NCBI GenBank assembly: GCA_019635315.1
Contig: JAHBZT010000001.1
Location: 914,001 to 978,000 of the forward strand
DNA from: Rubrivivax sp.
GTDB lineage: Bacteria; Pseudomonadota; Gammaproteobacteria; Burkholderiales; Burkholderiaceae_C
DNA: 64,000 bases
Reading direction: 5' to 3'
Part shown: positions 28,158 to 36,692 of the stretch, piece by piece
How the letters are laid out: each line of letters begins with the position of its first letter
Position numbering within the stretch: the first letter of the stretch is position 1
Translations under genes and position numbers: made by a program
The notes under the pieces: model-generated
The model's database searches: none
What the model was told of the DNA's origin: nothing
Seen by the model: only the letters and a program-made list of their open reading frames with translations

Positions 28158-29285
28158 ATGAGCTTGCTTCTGGATCGACTTCAGGCTCAACTTTCCTCAG
28201 CAAGAGGCGCCGACGATCGATCTGTCCTAGCGGCGCGCATATCGGGCTACTTGGCGCGGATCGGCCGCTTCGAAGAGGCCGGGTCACTCATTGACGCACT
28301 CCGAGCTGAGTTCTCTGACGGGCGCAATGGTCGAGCCAGTGCTTGGCTAATGTGGGCAGAGGCATTGCTGCACTACTACTCGGACTTGAACCCAAGAGCA
28401 CTCGATCGAATTGCCCGATCGCAGTTGCTCGCAACAGCTCTTCGTGACTCCCAACTTGCAGCATTGTCCAGTGCCTGGAAGGCGCACATGGAGTTTGAGA
28501 CATCTCGATTCCGTGCAATGGGAGAGTCCCTCAAGGTTGCAGTCAAGCATGTCACTCCGGATAACCAGTCAGCCATCACTCGGCTTTGCATGGTTATTGC
28601 AGACGCGCTTCTGCTGACCGGTGACTTCGTTAATGGCCAGCGTTGGTTCATGCATGGGCGGGACAGCGCGTTGTTCGAAGGGGATCAAGCCAGTATCGAA
28701 GCCCTGGTATACAACCGGGCCGCGTTTCGATTGGCGTGGCTGCGGGCGCAGCATTGTCTGGGCGAGGCGTTGCCGGTTGACGCTGCATCACTTCGACACG
28801 AGATTCAGTCTGCCAGGAATCTTCAGGACCTTACACAGGTGCGGGCGCTGACAGATGTCGTGAAGCTGTGCGAGGCACGGGCGGCGACACTAGATGGCCT
28901 TTACGACGTCGCGGTCGAGAAATTGTCGGCAATTCGAGTCGCCAGCGGCACCTTTGCCCCGTACAACTTCAGCGATGCATTGGTGTCGTTGGAGATTGCC
29001 TACTGCCAATCGAGACTCGGCGCAATTGAGCAAGCGAAGTCGATTGTCGATAGTCTTGAAGGCGTCGACTTCAACGAACTGGACAAGGACGAACAGCTTG
29101 TTGCGGCATGGATGCGCCGAGAGATGGCCGCAACAGATAGTTGCCTTGGGTCACTGGAGAGGACGAGTGAAAGGTTCGCAGTTGCAGTAGCTGGCTATAG
29201 AGAGTGGTTAGAGTCAATAAGGCAATCGGTTGATGACTTGCGCGCTCTTGAGCCGCCGCGACCGTCAGACTTGGCAGATCGTTGA
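28158..29285 (+). CDS. Orphan helical-repeat (TPR-like) protein of low G+C
   Basis: A 375-residue soluble protein with no family I can name. The sequence is almost wholly helical, with repeated roughly 35-residue pairs such as ISGYLARIGRFEEAGSLIDALRAE and later helices of similar length, so a TPR-like solenoid is likely. There is no signal peptide, membrane segment or catalytic motif. Sampled lines are about 55-57% G+C, against about 80% in purK next door, and A/T-ending codons are common, which suggests transfer from another source. ATG 28158 is chosen; an in-frame ATG 19 codons upstream is possible. The stop TGA abuts the purE ATG with no gap. A TATCAT hexamer at 28113 could be its -10. Confidence 0.75.
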   Translation: MSLLLDRLQAQLSSARGADDRSVLAARISGYLARIGRFEEAGSLIDALRAEFSDGRNGRASAWLMWAEALLHYYSDLNPRALDRIARSQLLATALRDSQLAALSSAWKAHMEFETSRFRAMGESLKVAVKHVTPDNQSAITRLCMVIADALLLTGDFVNGQRWFMHGRDSALFEGDQASIEALVYNRAAFRLAWLRAQHCLGEALPVDAASLRHEIQSARNLQDLTQVRALTDVVKLCEARAATLDGLYDVAVEKLSAIRVASGTFAPYNFSDALVSLEIAYCQSRLGAIEQAKSIVDSLEGVDFNELDKDEQLVAAWMRREMAATDSCLGSLERTSERFAVAVAGYREWLESIRQSVDDLRALEPPRPSDLADR

Positions 29286-29774
29286 ATGAACCCCCTCATC
29301 GCCCTCCTCATGGGCTCCTCCTCCGACTGGGACACCCTGCGCCACGCCGCCGAGGTGCTGGACCACTTCGGCGTGCCGTACGACAGGCGCGTGGTCTCAG
29401 CGCACCGCATGCCCGACGAGATGTTCGCGTATGCCGAGCAGGCGCAGGCGCGCGGGCTGCGCGCGATCATCGCCGGGGCCGGCGGGGCGGCGCACCTGCC
29501 GGGCATGCTGGCGTCCAAGACCACGGTGCCGGTGCTCGGGGTGCCGGTCGCCAGCAAGCACCTGCAGGGCGTGGACTCGCTGTATTCGATCGTGCAGATG
29601 CCCAAGGGCATCCCGGTCGCCACCTTCGCGATCGGTCCCGCCGGCGCCGCGAACGCGGCGCTGTTCGCGGTCGCGATGCTGGCCGCCGGCGACGAGGCGC
29701 TGCGCCAGCGCCTGGCCGACTTCCGCACGCGTCAGACCGAGGCCGCGCGCGCGATGACGCAGGACCTGCGGTGA
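29286..29774 (+). CDS. purE: N5-carboxyaminoimidazole ribonucleotide mutase PurE
   Basis: Converts N5-CAIR to 4-carboxy-AIR in purine synthesis. The 162-residue class I enzyme shows [11 protein letters not shown], the SAHRMPDEM loop and the [11 protein letters not shown] motif. The ATG follows directly on the stop of the low-G+C gene. No clear ribosome site is visible in that foreign sequence, so translation may depend on coupling. Its own stop overlaps the purK GTG (GTGA), giving a purEK pair. Confidence 0.96.
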   Translation: MNPLIALLMGSSSDWDTLRHAAEVLDHFGVPYDRRVVSAHRMPDEMFAYAEQAQARGLRAIIAGAGGAAHLPGMLASKTTVPVLGVPVASKHLQGVDSLYSIVQMPKGIPVATFAIGPAGAANAALFAVAMLAAGDEALRQRLADFRTRQTEAARAMTQDLR

Positions 29775-30955
29775 GCGGCGCCGCATCGTTGGTGCCGCTG
29801 CCGCCCGGCCGCACGACGCTGGGCGTGCTCGGCGGCGGCCAGCTCGGCCGCATGTTCGTGCACGCCGCACAGGCCCATGGCTACCGTGTCGCGGTGCTCG
29901 AACCCGACCCGGCCAGCCCGGCCGGCGCCGCGGCCGACGAACACCTGCGCGCCGCCTACGACGACGCCGCGGCACTGGCCGAGTTGCAGCACCTCTGCGC
30001 CGCGGTGACCACCGAGTTCGAGAACGTGCCCGCCGCGGCATTGCGCCAGCTCGCCGCGGCGCTGCCGGTGGCGCCGCCGGCCGACGCGGTGCAGGTCTGC
30101 CAGCACCGCGCGCTGGAGAAGCGCTGCTTCGTCGACGCCGGGGTGCCCTGTGCGCCGCACGCGCTCGTCGACAGCACCGAGGCGGCGGCTGACCCGGCGC
30201 TGGCGGCGCTGCTGCCCGGCCTGCTGAAGACGGCGCGCCTGGGCTACGACGGCAAGGGACAGCGCGCCGTCGCCACGGCCGCGGAGTTGCCCGCGGCCTG
30301 GGCGGCGCTCGGTGGCGTGCCCTGCGTGCTGGAGAAGAAGCTGGCGCTGGCGCAGGAGCTGAGCGTCGTCGTCGCGCGCGGCCGCGACGGCACGGTCGTG
30401 CACCTGCCGGTGCAGCAGAACCTGCATCGCGACGGCATCCTCGCCGTGACGCAGGTGCCGGCGCCCGACGTGGCCGCGGCCACCGCGGTGCAGGCCGTCG
30501 AGCGGGCCGGGCGGCTGGCGGCCGCGCTCGACTATGTCGGCGTGCTGTGCGTGGAATTCTTCGTGCTCGCCGACGGGTCGCTGGTCGCCAACGAGATGGC
30601 GCCGCGGCCCCACAACTCGGGCCACCACAGCATCGACAGCTGCGACGTCTCGCAGTTCGACCTGCAGCTGCGCACGCTGGCCGGGCTGCCGCTGGTGGCG
30701 CCGCGCCTGCACTCGCCGGCGGTGATGCTGAACCTGCTCGGCGACCTCTGGTTCGGCGACGGCGGCGATGTCCCGCGCGAGCCCGACTGGGCCGCCGTGC
30801 TCGCCGAGCCCGGCGTGCACCTGCACCTGTACGGCAAGCGCGAGGCGCGGCGCGCGCGCAAGATGGGCCACCTCACCGTCACCGCCGCCGATGCCGCGAC
30901 CGCGCGCGCGACCGCGCTGCGCATCGCCGCGCGGCTGGGCCTGCCGGCCTTCTGA
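29771..30955 (+). CDS. purK: N5-carboxyaminoimidazole ribonucleotide synthase PurK
   Basis: An ATP-grasp enzyme that carboxylates AIR with bicarbonate to give N5-CAIR for PurE. The 394-residue protein has the N-terminal [13 protein letters not shown] nucleotide-like loop, [13 protein letters not shown], and the grasp-domain signature [24 protein letters not shown] split across strands. The start is GTG at 29771, overlapping the purE stop by 4 bases. An upstream open frame exists but is antisense-type shadow. It is followed 21 bases later by sua5. Confidence 0.95.
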   Translation: MSGAASLVPLPPGRTTLGVLGGGQLGRMFVHAAQAHGYRVAVLEPDPASPAGAAADEHLRAAYDDAAALAELQHLCAAVTTEFENVPAAALRQLAAALPVAPPADAVQVCQHRALEKRCFVDAGVPCAPHALVDSTEAAADPALAALLPGLLKTARLGYDGKGQRAVATAAELPAAWAALGGVPCVLEKKLALAQELSVVVARGRDGTVVHLPVQQNLHRDGILAVTQVPAPDVAAATAVQAVERAGRLAAALDYVGVLCVEFFVLADGSLVANEMAPRPHNSGHHSIDSCDVSQFDLQLRTLAGLPLVAPRLHSPAVMLNLLGDLWFGDGGDVPREPDWAAVLAEPGVHLHLYGKREARRARKMGHLTVTAADAATARATALRIAARLGLPAF

Positions 30956-30976
30956 CGGCGCGGCGGGCGGCGCACG

Positions 30977-31999
30977 ATGGAGATCCTCTCGGGCCGCGAA
31001 CCGGCCGCGGTGCGCACGGCCGCGGCGCGCCTGGCCGCCGGCCGGCTGGTCGCCTTCCCGACCGAGACCGTCTACGGCCTCGGCGCACGCGCCGACGACG
31101 ACGCCGCGGTGGCGCGCATCTTCGCCGCCAAGGGCCGGCCGGCCGACCATCCGCTGATCGTGCATGTCGCCGGTCGCGACGCGGCGGCGCACTTCGCCGC
31201 GCACTGGCCGGCCAGCGCCGACCGGCTGGCGCGGGCCTTCTGGCCGGGGCCGCTGACGCTGATCGTGCCGCGCCGGCCCGGCGTGGCGGCGGCGGCCGCC
31301 GGCGGGCAGGACAGCATCGGCCTGCGGCTGCCGGCGCACCCGGTGGCGCTGGCGCTGCTGCGCGAGGCCGCCGCGCTGGGCGTGCCCGGCGTCGCGGCGC
31401 CCAGCGCCAACCGCTTCGGCCGCGTCAGCCCGACCACCGCGGCCCATGTGCGCACCGAGTTCGAGGGCCTGGACGCGAGCGTCGAGCCGGTCCTGACGGT
31501 GCTCGACGGCGGTGCCTGCGACGTCGGCATCGAGTCGGCCATCGTCGACTGCACACGCGAACGGCCGGCGCTGCTGCGGCCGGGGCAGTTGTCGCGCGCG
31601 CGGCTGGAGGCCGTGCTGGGGCAGCCGCTGGCGGCGCCGGACGCCGCGTCGCCGCGCGCTTCCGGCACGCTGGCTTCGCACTATGCGCCGGGCGTCCCGG
31701 TGCGGTTGCTGGCGCACGACGAACTGCGGCGCCGCCTGCAGGCGCTGGCCGCCCGGCCCATGGCGCAGGGCGGGCAGGGCGACGCCCCGGTCGGGGTATA
31801 TTCCCGCCTGGACCCCGGCCTGTCGCCGGGCTGGCTGCATCGGGCGATGCCCGGCGACGCGGCGGCCGCGGCGCACGAGCTGTTTGCGGTGCTGCGCGAG
31901 CTCGACGCGGCCGGCGTGGCGGCGATCTGGGTCGAGCAGCCCCCGGCCGGCGCGGCCTGGGACGGCGTGCGCGACCGCCTGCAGCGCGCCGCGGCCTGA
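30977..31999 (+). CDS. tsaC: L-threonylcarbamoyladenylate synthase, Sua5 type
   Basis: Makes threonylcarbamoyl-AMP from threonine, bicarbonate and ATP, the first step of t6A37 tRNA modification. The 340-residue protein is the long Sua5 form. The YrdC domain (about residues 1-205) has FPTETVYGLGA, KGRPADHPL and the SANRFGRVSPTT segment. It is joined by a linker to the C-terminal Sua5 domain, beginning around SPRASGTLASHYAPGVPV. The ATG at 30977 fits. It is cotranscribed with purEK by position, and tsaB of the same pathway lies 2.5 kb away in the same direction. Confidence 0.93.
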   Translation: MEILSGREPAAVRTAAARLAAGRLVAFPTETVYGLGARADDDAAVARIFAAKGRPADHPLIVHVAGRDAAAHFAAHWPASADRLARAFWPGPLTLIVPRRPGVAAAAAGGQDSIGLRLPAHPVALALLREAAALGVPGVAAPSANRFGRVSPTTAAHVRTEFEGLDASVEPVLTVLDGGACDVGIESAIVDCTRERPALLRPGQLSRARLEAVLGQPLAAPDAASPRASGTLASHYAPGVPVRLLAHDELRRRLQALAARPMAQGGQGDAPVGVYSRLDPGLSPGWLHRAMPGDAAAAAHELFAVLRELDAAGVAAIWVEQPPAGAAWDGVRDRLQRAAA

Positions 32000-32055
32000 C
32001 GCGGCGCGCGCATCGCCCGTCGCCGGTGCGCCATGCGGCCCCTATCGGAGCACAG

Positions 32056-32994
32056 ATGAATCGACTTTCCAAGGTCCCGGCACGCTGGGCGCGCGGCCTG
32101 GGCCTCGTGGCCGCGGCGGTCGCGCTGCTGACGGCCTGCGGCGGCGGCACGACGCAGTACGACCCCTTCGTCGCGCAGCGCGTGATCGCCTTCGGCGACG
32201 ACGCCAGCACGCTGACCAGCACCGGGCGCCGCTTCGGCGTCAACGGCCGGGACACCGACGGCAACTTCGACTGCCGGCAGCTGCCGATCTGGACGCAGTC
32301 GCTGGCCGCCGCCTACGGCTACGTGTTCGCCGAGTGCAACCCGGACAACGTCGAGCCGCGCGCGATCATGATGGCCGCCGCCGGCGCCCGTGTCGCCGAC
32401 GTCGCGGCGCAGGTCGAGGCGATGGGCCGCTTCCGCGAACGCGACCTCGCCAGCGTGATGGCCGGCGCGCACGACATCTTCGACATCTACCTGCAGTACC
32501 CGCAGCAGCCCGAGAGCGTGCTGCTCGAGCAGGCGCGCGAGCGCGGCCGCGCGATGGCCCGCGTGGTCAACCGCATGGTCGAGCTGGGCGCGCGGGTCAT
32601 CGTCGCCAACCTGCCGGACCTCGGGCTGACGCCCTATGCGCGGCAGGAGTCGGTGGCCAACAACGACCCCGAGCGCGCGGCGCTGATCAGCCGGCTGAGC
32701 ACCGCCTTCAACGAGCAGCTCGGCGTCACCGTGCTGCTCGACGGCCGCTTCGTCGGCCTCGTGCAGATCGACCTGATCTCGCAGGCCATCGGCCGTGCCC
32801 CGGGCTTCTACGGCTTCTCCAACATCAGCGACGGCGTCTGCGCGGTGGCGCTGCCGGACTGCACGACCGGCACGCTGGTCCAGAACGGCGACGCGTCGAC
32901 CTACCTGTGGGCGGACGACAAGCAGTTCGCGCCGGCCGGCCACGGCCAGCTCGCGGCGCAGGCCATCGGCCGCGCGCAGAGCAACCCGTTCTAG
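32056..32994 (+). CDS. SGNH/GDSL-fold lipoprotein with degenerate active site
   Basis: A 312-residue outer-membrane lipoprotein candidate with signal and lipobox LLTACG near residue 26. The fold landmarks of SGNH hydrolases are recognisable but altered. Block I reads IAFGDDAST where GDS is expected. The GxND block reads AGAHDIF. The final DxxH block reads WADDKQFAPAGH, with Gln in the His position. It is therefore probably not an esterase, or it uses other residues. ATG 32056 is set by the signal peptide. It lies 56 bases after sua5, and its stop shares the bases CTAG with the dacB stop on the other strand. Confidence 0.78.
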   Translation: MNRLSKVPARWARGLGLVAAAVALLTACGGGTTQYDPFVAQRVIAFGDDASTLTSTGRRFGVNGRDTDGNFDCRQLPIWTQSLAAAYGYVFAECNPDNVEPRAIMMAAAGARVADVAAQVEAMGRFRERDLASVMAGAHDIFDIYLQYPQQPESVLLEQARERGRAMARVVNRMVELGARVIVANLPDLGLTPYARQESVANNDPERAALISRLSTAFNEQLGVTVLLDGRFVGLVQIDLISQAIGRAPGFYGFSNISDGVCAVALPDCTTGTLVQNGDASTYLWADDKQFAPAGHGQLAAQAIGRAQSNPF

Positions 32995-34460
32995 TTGCCG
33001 GCGGCGGCGCGCCGGCCCGCCGGCGCGTCGCGCAGCGTCCACTGCACCAGCGCGTCCAGCGCCGGCCGCGCGAAGGCGGCGCGCGGGTGGTTGACGACGG
33101 CCACCAGCACGTAGCGGCGCCCGCTGTCCGAGAGCACGTAGCCCGCGAGCCCGCCGACGTCGCGCAGCGAGCCGGTCTTCAGGTGCGCGCGCCCGGGGGC
33201 CATCGTCGCGCGGCGCAGCGTGCCGTCGGCGCCGGCGATCGGCAGCGAGGACATCAGCTCGCTCATCACCGGGCTGTCCCAGGTCTGCAGCAGCAGCCGC
33301 GCCAGCCGCCGCGCGCTGATGCGCGTCGCCCGCGACAGGCCCGAGCCGTTGTCGATGACGACCTCGTCGCCCGTCTCGCCGGTGCGCGCCACCAGCCAGG
33401 CCAGCAACGACTCGCGCGCGGCCTGCAGCGTGGCCGGCTGGCCCGGCGCGGCCTGCAGCGCCAGCGTCAGGAACAGCTGCTGCGCCATCACGTTGTTGCT
33501 GAACTTGTTGATGTCGCGCACCAGCTCGGCCAGCGGCGGCGACTGCAGCTCGAAGGCCGGCGGCCGGCCGACCGGGGCCGCGCCCTCGCGCACGCGGCCT
33601 TGCAGGCGGCCGCCCATCTCGGTCCACAGGGCCTGCACCAGCCGCGCGTCGAAGGTCTCGGGCGCCGGGTCGGCCACCGCCCAGGTCATCTCCCCGCAGG
33701 CCTGCGGGTAGGCGCCGGCGAAACGCGTGCGGCCCGGCTCGAAGCTCGCCTTCAGCGCGCCGCGCCAGTCGCCGCAGGGGCCGCCGGCCAGCGGCACCAC
33801 GCGGTCGACCTGGGTGCCGGCGAGCATGGGCTCGACGAGCACGCGGGCGATGCCCGCCGCCGGGTCCGGCACGAAGGTGTGCAGCACCGAGCGGAAGTTC
33901 AGCAGCAGCGCCCCGGGCTTGACGTTGTAGGGCCGCAGGGGCTCGCCGTCGAAGTCGGCCGGCGAGGCCTCGGCCGGCGCGAACGCGCTGCCGTCGAGCA
34001 CGATGTCGCCGCGGATCTCGCGCACGCCGAACTGCTGCACGCGGTGCAGCAGCAGCCACACGCGCTCCAGCACCAGCTTCGGGTCGCCGCTGCCGCGGAT
34101 GTGCAGCGAACCCTGCAGCACGCCGTCCTCGACGGCACCGTCCAGCCACACCGGCGTCGCCCAGCGCCAGGCCGGGCCCAGGCGCTCCAGCGCGGCGATC
34201 GTGGTCAGCAGCTTGGCCAGCGACGCCGGGTTGACCGGCACCTCGTCGCGCCACTGCAGCAGCGGGCGGCCGCTGCCGGCCTCGACGATCGCGACGGCCA
34301 GCGCCTCCTCCGGCACGCCGGCGCGCTGCAGCGCGGCGCCGACCTCTGGCGGCAGGCGCTGCGCGGCAACGGCCGGGGTCGGTGCCAGCAGCAGCGCCGC
34401 GGCGGCGATGCACGTCGACAAGGCCCGCGCGACGGCGGGCAGGCGGCGGGTCCGGAACAC
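32991..34460 (-). CDS. dacB: D-alanyl-D-alanine carboxypeptidase/endopeptidase (PBP4, DacB)
   Basis: Trims and cleaves peptidoglycan cross-links in the periplasm. The 489-residue class C penicillin-binding protein shows all three motifs: SxxK in NPASLAKLLTT, SxN in KFSNNVMAQ, and KTG in HLKTGSLRDVGG. A signal peptide (ALSTCIAAAALLLAPTPAVA) precedes. There is no ATG in the right place; GTG at 34460 gives a normal basic start (FRTRRLP...), with a TTG 14 codons later as an alternative. The gene is divergent from tsaB with only 33 bases between, and tail-to-tail with the SGNH lipoprotein gene, sharing CTAG. Confidence 0.9.
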   Translation of the reverse strand: MFRTRRLPAVARALSTCIAAAALLLAPTPAVAAQRLPPEVGAALQRAGVPEEALAVAIVEAGSGRPLLQWRDEVPVNPASLAKLLTTIAALERLGPAWRWATPVWLDGAVEDGVLQGSLHIRGSGDPKLVLERVWLLLHRVQQFGVREIRGDIVLDGSAFAPAEASPADFDGEPLRPYNVKPGALLLNFRSVLHTFVPDPAAGIARVLVEPMLAGTQVDRVVPLAGGPCGDWRGALKASFEPGRTRFAGAYPQACGEMTWAVADPAPETFDARLVQALWTEMGGRLQGRVREGAAPVGRPPAFELQSPPLAELVRDINKFSNNVMAQQLFLTLALQAAPGQPATLQAARESLLAWLVARTGETGDEVVIDNGSGLSRATRISARRLARLLLQTWDSPVMSELMSSLPIAGADGTLRRATMAPGRAHLKTGSLRDVGGLAGYVLSDSGRRYVLVAVVNHPRAAFARPALDALVQWTLRDAPAGRRAAAGN

Positions 34461-34480
34461 GGCGGGGATGATCGCACGGC

Positions 34481-34486
34481 TACACT
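34481..34486 (+). promoter_or_regulatory. Likely -10 element of tsaB
   Basis: TACACT, 7 bases before the tsaB ATG at 34494 and within the 33-base gap to the divergent dacB. No good -35 is visible. It predicts a leaderless tsaB-rimI-udg transcript. Confidence 0.45.
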
Positions 34487-34493
34487 CGACCGC

Positions 34494-35324
34494 ATGTCCG
34501 ACGCTGCCGCAGCGACCGCCCTGCACGACCCGGGCGCCCCGGCGCCGGTGCTGGCTTTCGACACCTCGACCGAACGGCTGGCCGCTGCGCTGCAGGCCGG
34601 TGCGAGCAGGTTCACGCGCGTGGCCGAAGGCGGCGCGGCCGCCTCGGCGGCGCTGCTGCCGCTGCTGCACGCGCTGCTGGCCGAGGCGGGCCTCGGGCTG
34701 CGCGACCTCGGCGCCATCGCCTTCGGCCGCGGGCCCGGCGCCTTCACCGGCCTGCGCACCGCCTGTGCGGTGGCGCAGGGCCTGGGCTTCGGCCTCGGCC
34801 GGCCGCTGCTGCCGCTCGACAGCCTGCTCGTCGTCGCCGAGGACACGCGCCGGCAGGCACTCGGGACGGACGACGGCGAGCCCTTCGAGGTGCTGGTCGC
34901 GATGGACGCGCGCATGGACGAGGCCTATGCCGGCCGCTACCGCTGGCAGCCGCGGGCCGCGGCGCCGGGTGGCGGCGCGTGGCAGGTGCTGCTGGCGCCG
35001 GCGCTGGTGACGCTGCCGGCGCTGGCGGCGACGGCCGCAGCGCTTGCGCCGGCAGCCCCCGGCGCGCGGGCGCCGGCCGTCGCCGGTTCGGCGCTCGCGG
35101 CCTTCGGCGAGCGCCTCGTGCTGCCGCCTTCGTGTGCGCGCTGGCCGCAGGAGCGCGACCGCGCCGGCGCGCTGCTGCGACTGGCCGCCGCGGCCGCGGC
35201 GCGCGGCGAGGGCGTCGATGCCGCCGACGCGCTGCCGCTGTACCTGCGCGACAAGGTCGCGCAGACCACCGCCGAGCGCGAGGCCGCGCGCGCCGCGAAG
35301 CTGCAGGCCGCCGCAGCGCCATGA
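34494..35324 (+). CDS. tsaB: tRNA t6A biosynthesis protein TsaB
   Basis: An inactive paralogue of TsaD that binds TsaD and TsaE to transfer threonylcarbamoyl to A37 of tRNA. The 276-residue protein begins with the ASKHA-like strand [15 protein letters not shown] and has [20 protein letters not shown], the family signature. The N-terminus carries about 18 extra Ala-rich residues. Its stop overlaps the rimI ATG as ATGA. tsaB-rimI adjacency is common in proteobacteria, and the udg and GGDEF-EAL genes follow in the same tight run. Confidence 0.93.
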   Translation: MSDAAAATALHDPGAPAPVLAFDTSTERLAAALQAGASRFTRVAEGGAAASAALLPLLHALLAEAGLGLRDLGAIAFGRGPGAFTGLRTACAVAQGLGFGLGRPLLPLDSLLVVAEDTRRQALGTDDGEPFEVLVAMDARMDEAYAGRYRWQPRAAAPGGGAWQVLLAPALVTLPALAATAAALAPAAPGARAPAVAGSALAAFGERLVLPPSCARWPQERDRAGALLRLAAAAAARGEGVDAADALPLYLRDKVAQTTAEREAARAAKLQAAAAP

Positions 35325-35806
35325 ATGCACTGCTGCAGCCGCGCGCCGTGCGGCGGCCGATGACGGTGCGCGACGTCGACGCGGTCGCCGCGGTCGAGGC
35401 CACGGCCTACGGCTTCCCGTGGAGCCGCGGCAATTTCGTCGACTCGCTGGCGGCGGGCTATCTGGCCGAAGTGCTCGATGGCGGCGACGCAGGGCTGCTC
35501 GGCTACTTCGTCGCGATGCCCGGCGTCGACGAACTGCACCTGCTGAACATCACGGTGGCGCCGGCCTGGCAGGGACGCGGGCTGGGCAGCGAACTGCTCG
35601 ACGCGGTGCGCCGGCATGCCGCGGACCGCGGCTTCGCGCAGCTGTGGCTGGAGGTGCGCGAAGGCAACCACCGCGCGCGCGCGCTGTACCGCCGGCGCGG
35701 CTTCGCCGAGGTCGGCCTGCGCCGCGGCTACTACCCGGCCGCCGGCGGCCGCGAGGACGCCGTCGTGATGAGCCTGGCGCTGGGGGCGCGGCATGCCGTG
35801 GACTGA
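35321..35806 (+). CDS. rimI: Ribosomal-protein S18 alanine N-acetyltransferase RimI
   Basis: A GNAT acetyltransferase acting on the N-terminus of S18. The 161-residue protein carries the acetyl-CoA pyrophosphate loop in [15 protein letters not shown] and the C-terminal [24 protein letters not shown] segment typical of RimI. The ATG overlaps the tsaB stop by 4 bases. Its last 14 bases overlap the start of the uracil-DNA glycosylase gene in another frame, so these genes are translationally linked. Confidence 0.93.
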   Translation: MNALLQPRAVRRPMTVRDVDAVAAVEATAYGFPWSRGNFVDSLAAGYLAEVLDGGDAGLLGYFVAMPGVDELHLLNITVAPAWQGRGLGSELLDAVRRHAADRGFAQLWLEVREGNHRARALYRRRGFAEVGLRRGYYPAAGGREDAVVMSLALGARHAVD

Positions 35807-36692
35807 GCGCCAGCATGCGCTGCTGCGCGGCCTCGGGCTGCGCCTGTGGTCGGCGCCGGCGGCCGTGGCGTCGCGCGCGCCCGCGGAAGAAGCCGGCGCC
35901 GCGGCTGCCGCCGACGTCGGGCCAGGCGGCGCGTCCGCGGCCGCGCGGCTGCTCGCGCTCGGGCCCGCGGGGCCGTCCGAACCATCACCCGCAGCGACAA
36001 GGGCGCCGCCGGCGCCGCCGAGGGTGGCATCGCCGACCGCGACGCACCACGCCACCGTGGCCGGCATCGTCGCCGCGCCCGCACCGGCGCGGGCCGAGCT
36101 CGCGTCGCTGGACTGGGCCGACCTGCGCGCCGCGGTCGCCGCCTGCCATGCCTGCGCGCTGAGCCAGGGGCGCACGCAGACCGTCTTCGGCGTCGGCCAC
36201 CCGCAGGCGCAGTGGCTGCTGGTCGGCGAGGCCCCCGGCGAGCAGGAGGACCTGCAGGGCGAGCCCTTCGTCGGCCCGGCCGGGCAGCTGCTGGACCGCA
36301 TGCTGGCGGCACTCGGCCTCACGCGCGCCGAGGAGGGGCCCGAGCCGCCGGCGCAGCGCGTCTACATCGCCAACACGCTGAAATGCCGGCCGCCGCGCAA
36401 CCGCAACCCGGCACCCGACGAGATGGCCCGGTGCGAGCCCTTCCTGCTGCGCCAGATCGAGCTGCTGCAGCCGCGGCTGATCCTGGCCATGGGGCGCTTC
36501 GCGGTGCAGTCGCTGCTGCGCAGCGACGAGCCGGTGGGCAAGCTGCGCGGCCGCGTGCACCGCTACCAGGGCCGGCCGCTGGTCGTCACCTACCACCCGG
36601 CCTACCTGCTGCGCAGCCCGGCCGACAAGGCGCGGGCCTGGGAGGACCTGTGCCTGGCGGCCAGCGTCTTCGAGCGCGGCGCCGCGGCATGA
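35793..36692 (+). CDS. Uracil-DNA glycosylase, Fe-S family 4
   Basis: Removes uracil from DNA. The 299-residue protein has an Ala/Pro-rich, probably disordered N-terminal 100 residues. The family 4 catalytic domain follows with motif [12 protein letters not shown] and motif [12 protein letters not shown]. Four cysteines fit a [4Fe-4S] site: CHAC (before QGRTQTVFG), LKCRPP and ARCEPF. The start overlaps rimI by 14 bases, and the stop overlaps the following gene as ATGA. The long low-complexity N-terminus is the unusual part; its role is unknown. Confidence 0.93.
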   Translation: MPWTERQHALLRGLGLRLWSAPAAVASRAPAEEAGAAAAADVGPGGASAAARLLALGPAGPSEPSPAATRAPPAPPRVASPTATHHATVAGIVAAPAPARAELASLDWADLRAAVAACHACALSQGRTQTVFGVGHPQAQWLLVGEAPGEQEDLQGEPFVGPAGQLLDRMLAALGLTRAEEGPEPPAQRVYIANTLKCRPPRNRNPAPDEMARCEPFLLRQIELLQPRLILAMGRFAVQSLLRSDEPVGKLRGRVHRYQGRPLVVTYHPAYLLRSPADKARAWEDLCLAASVFERGAAA

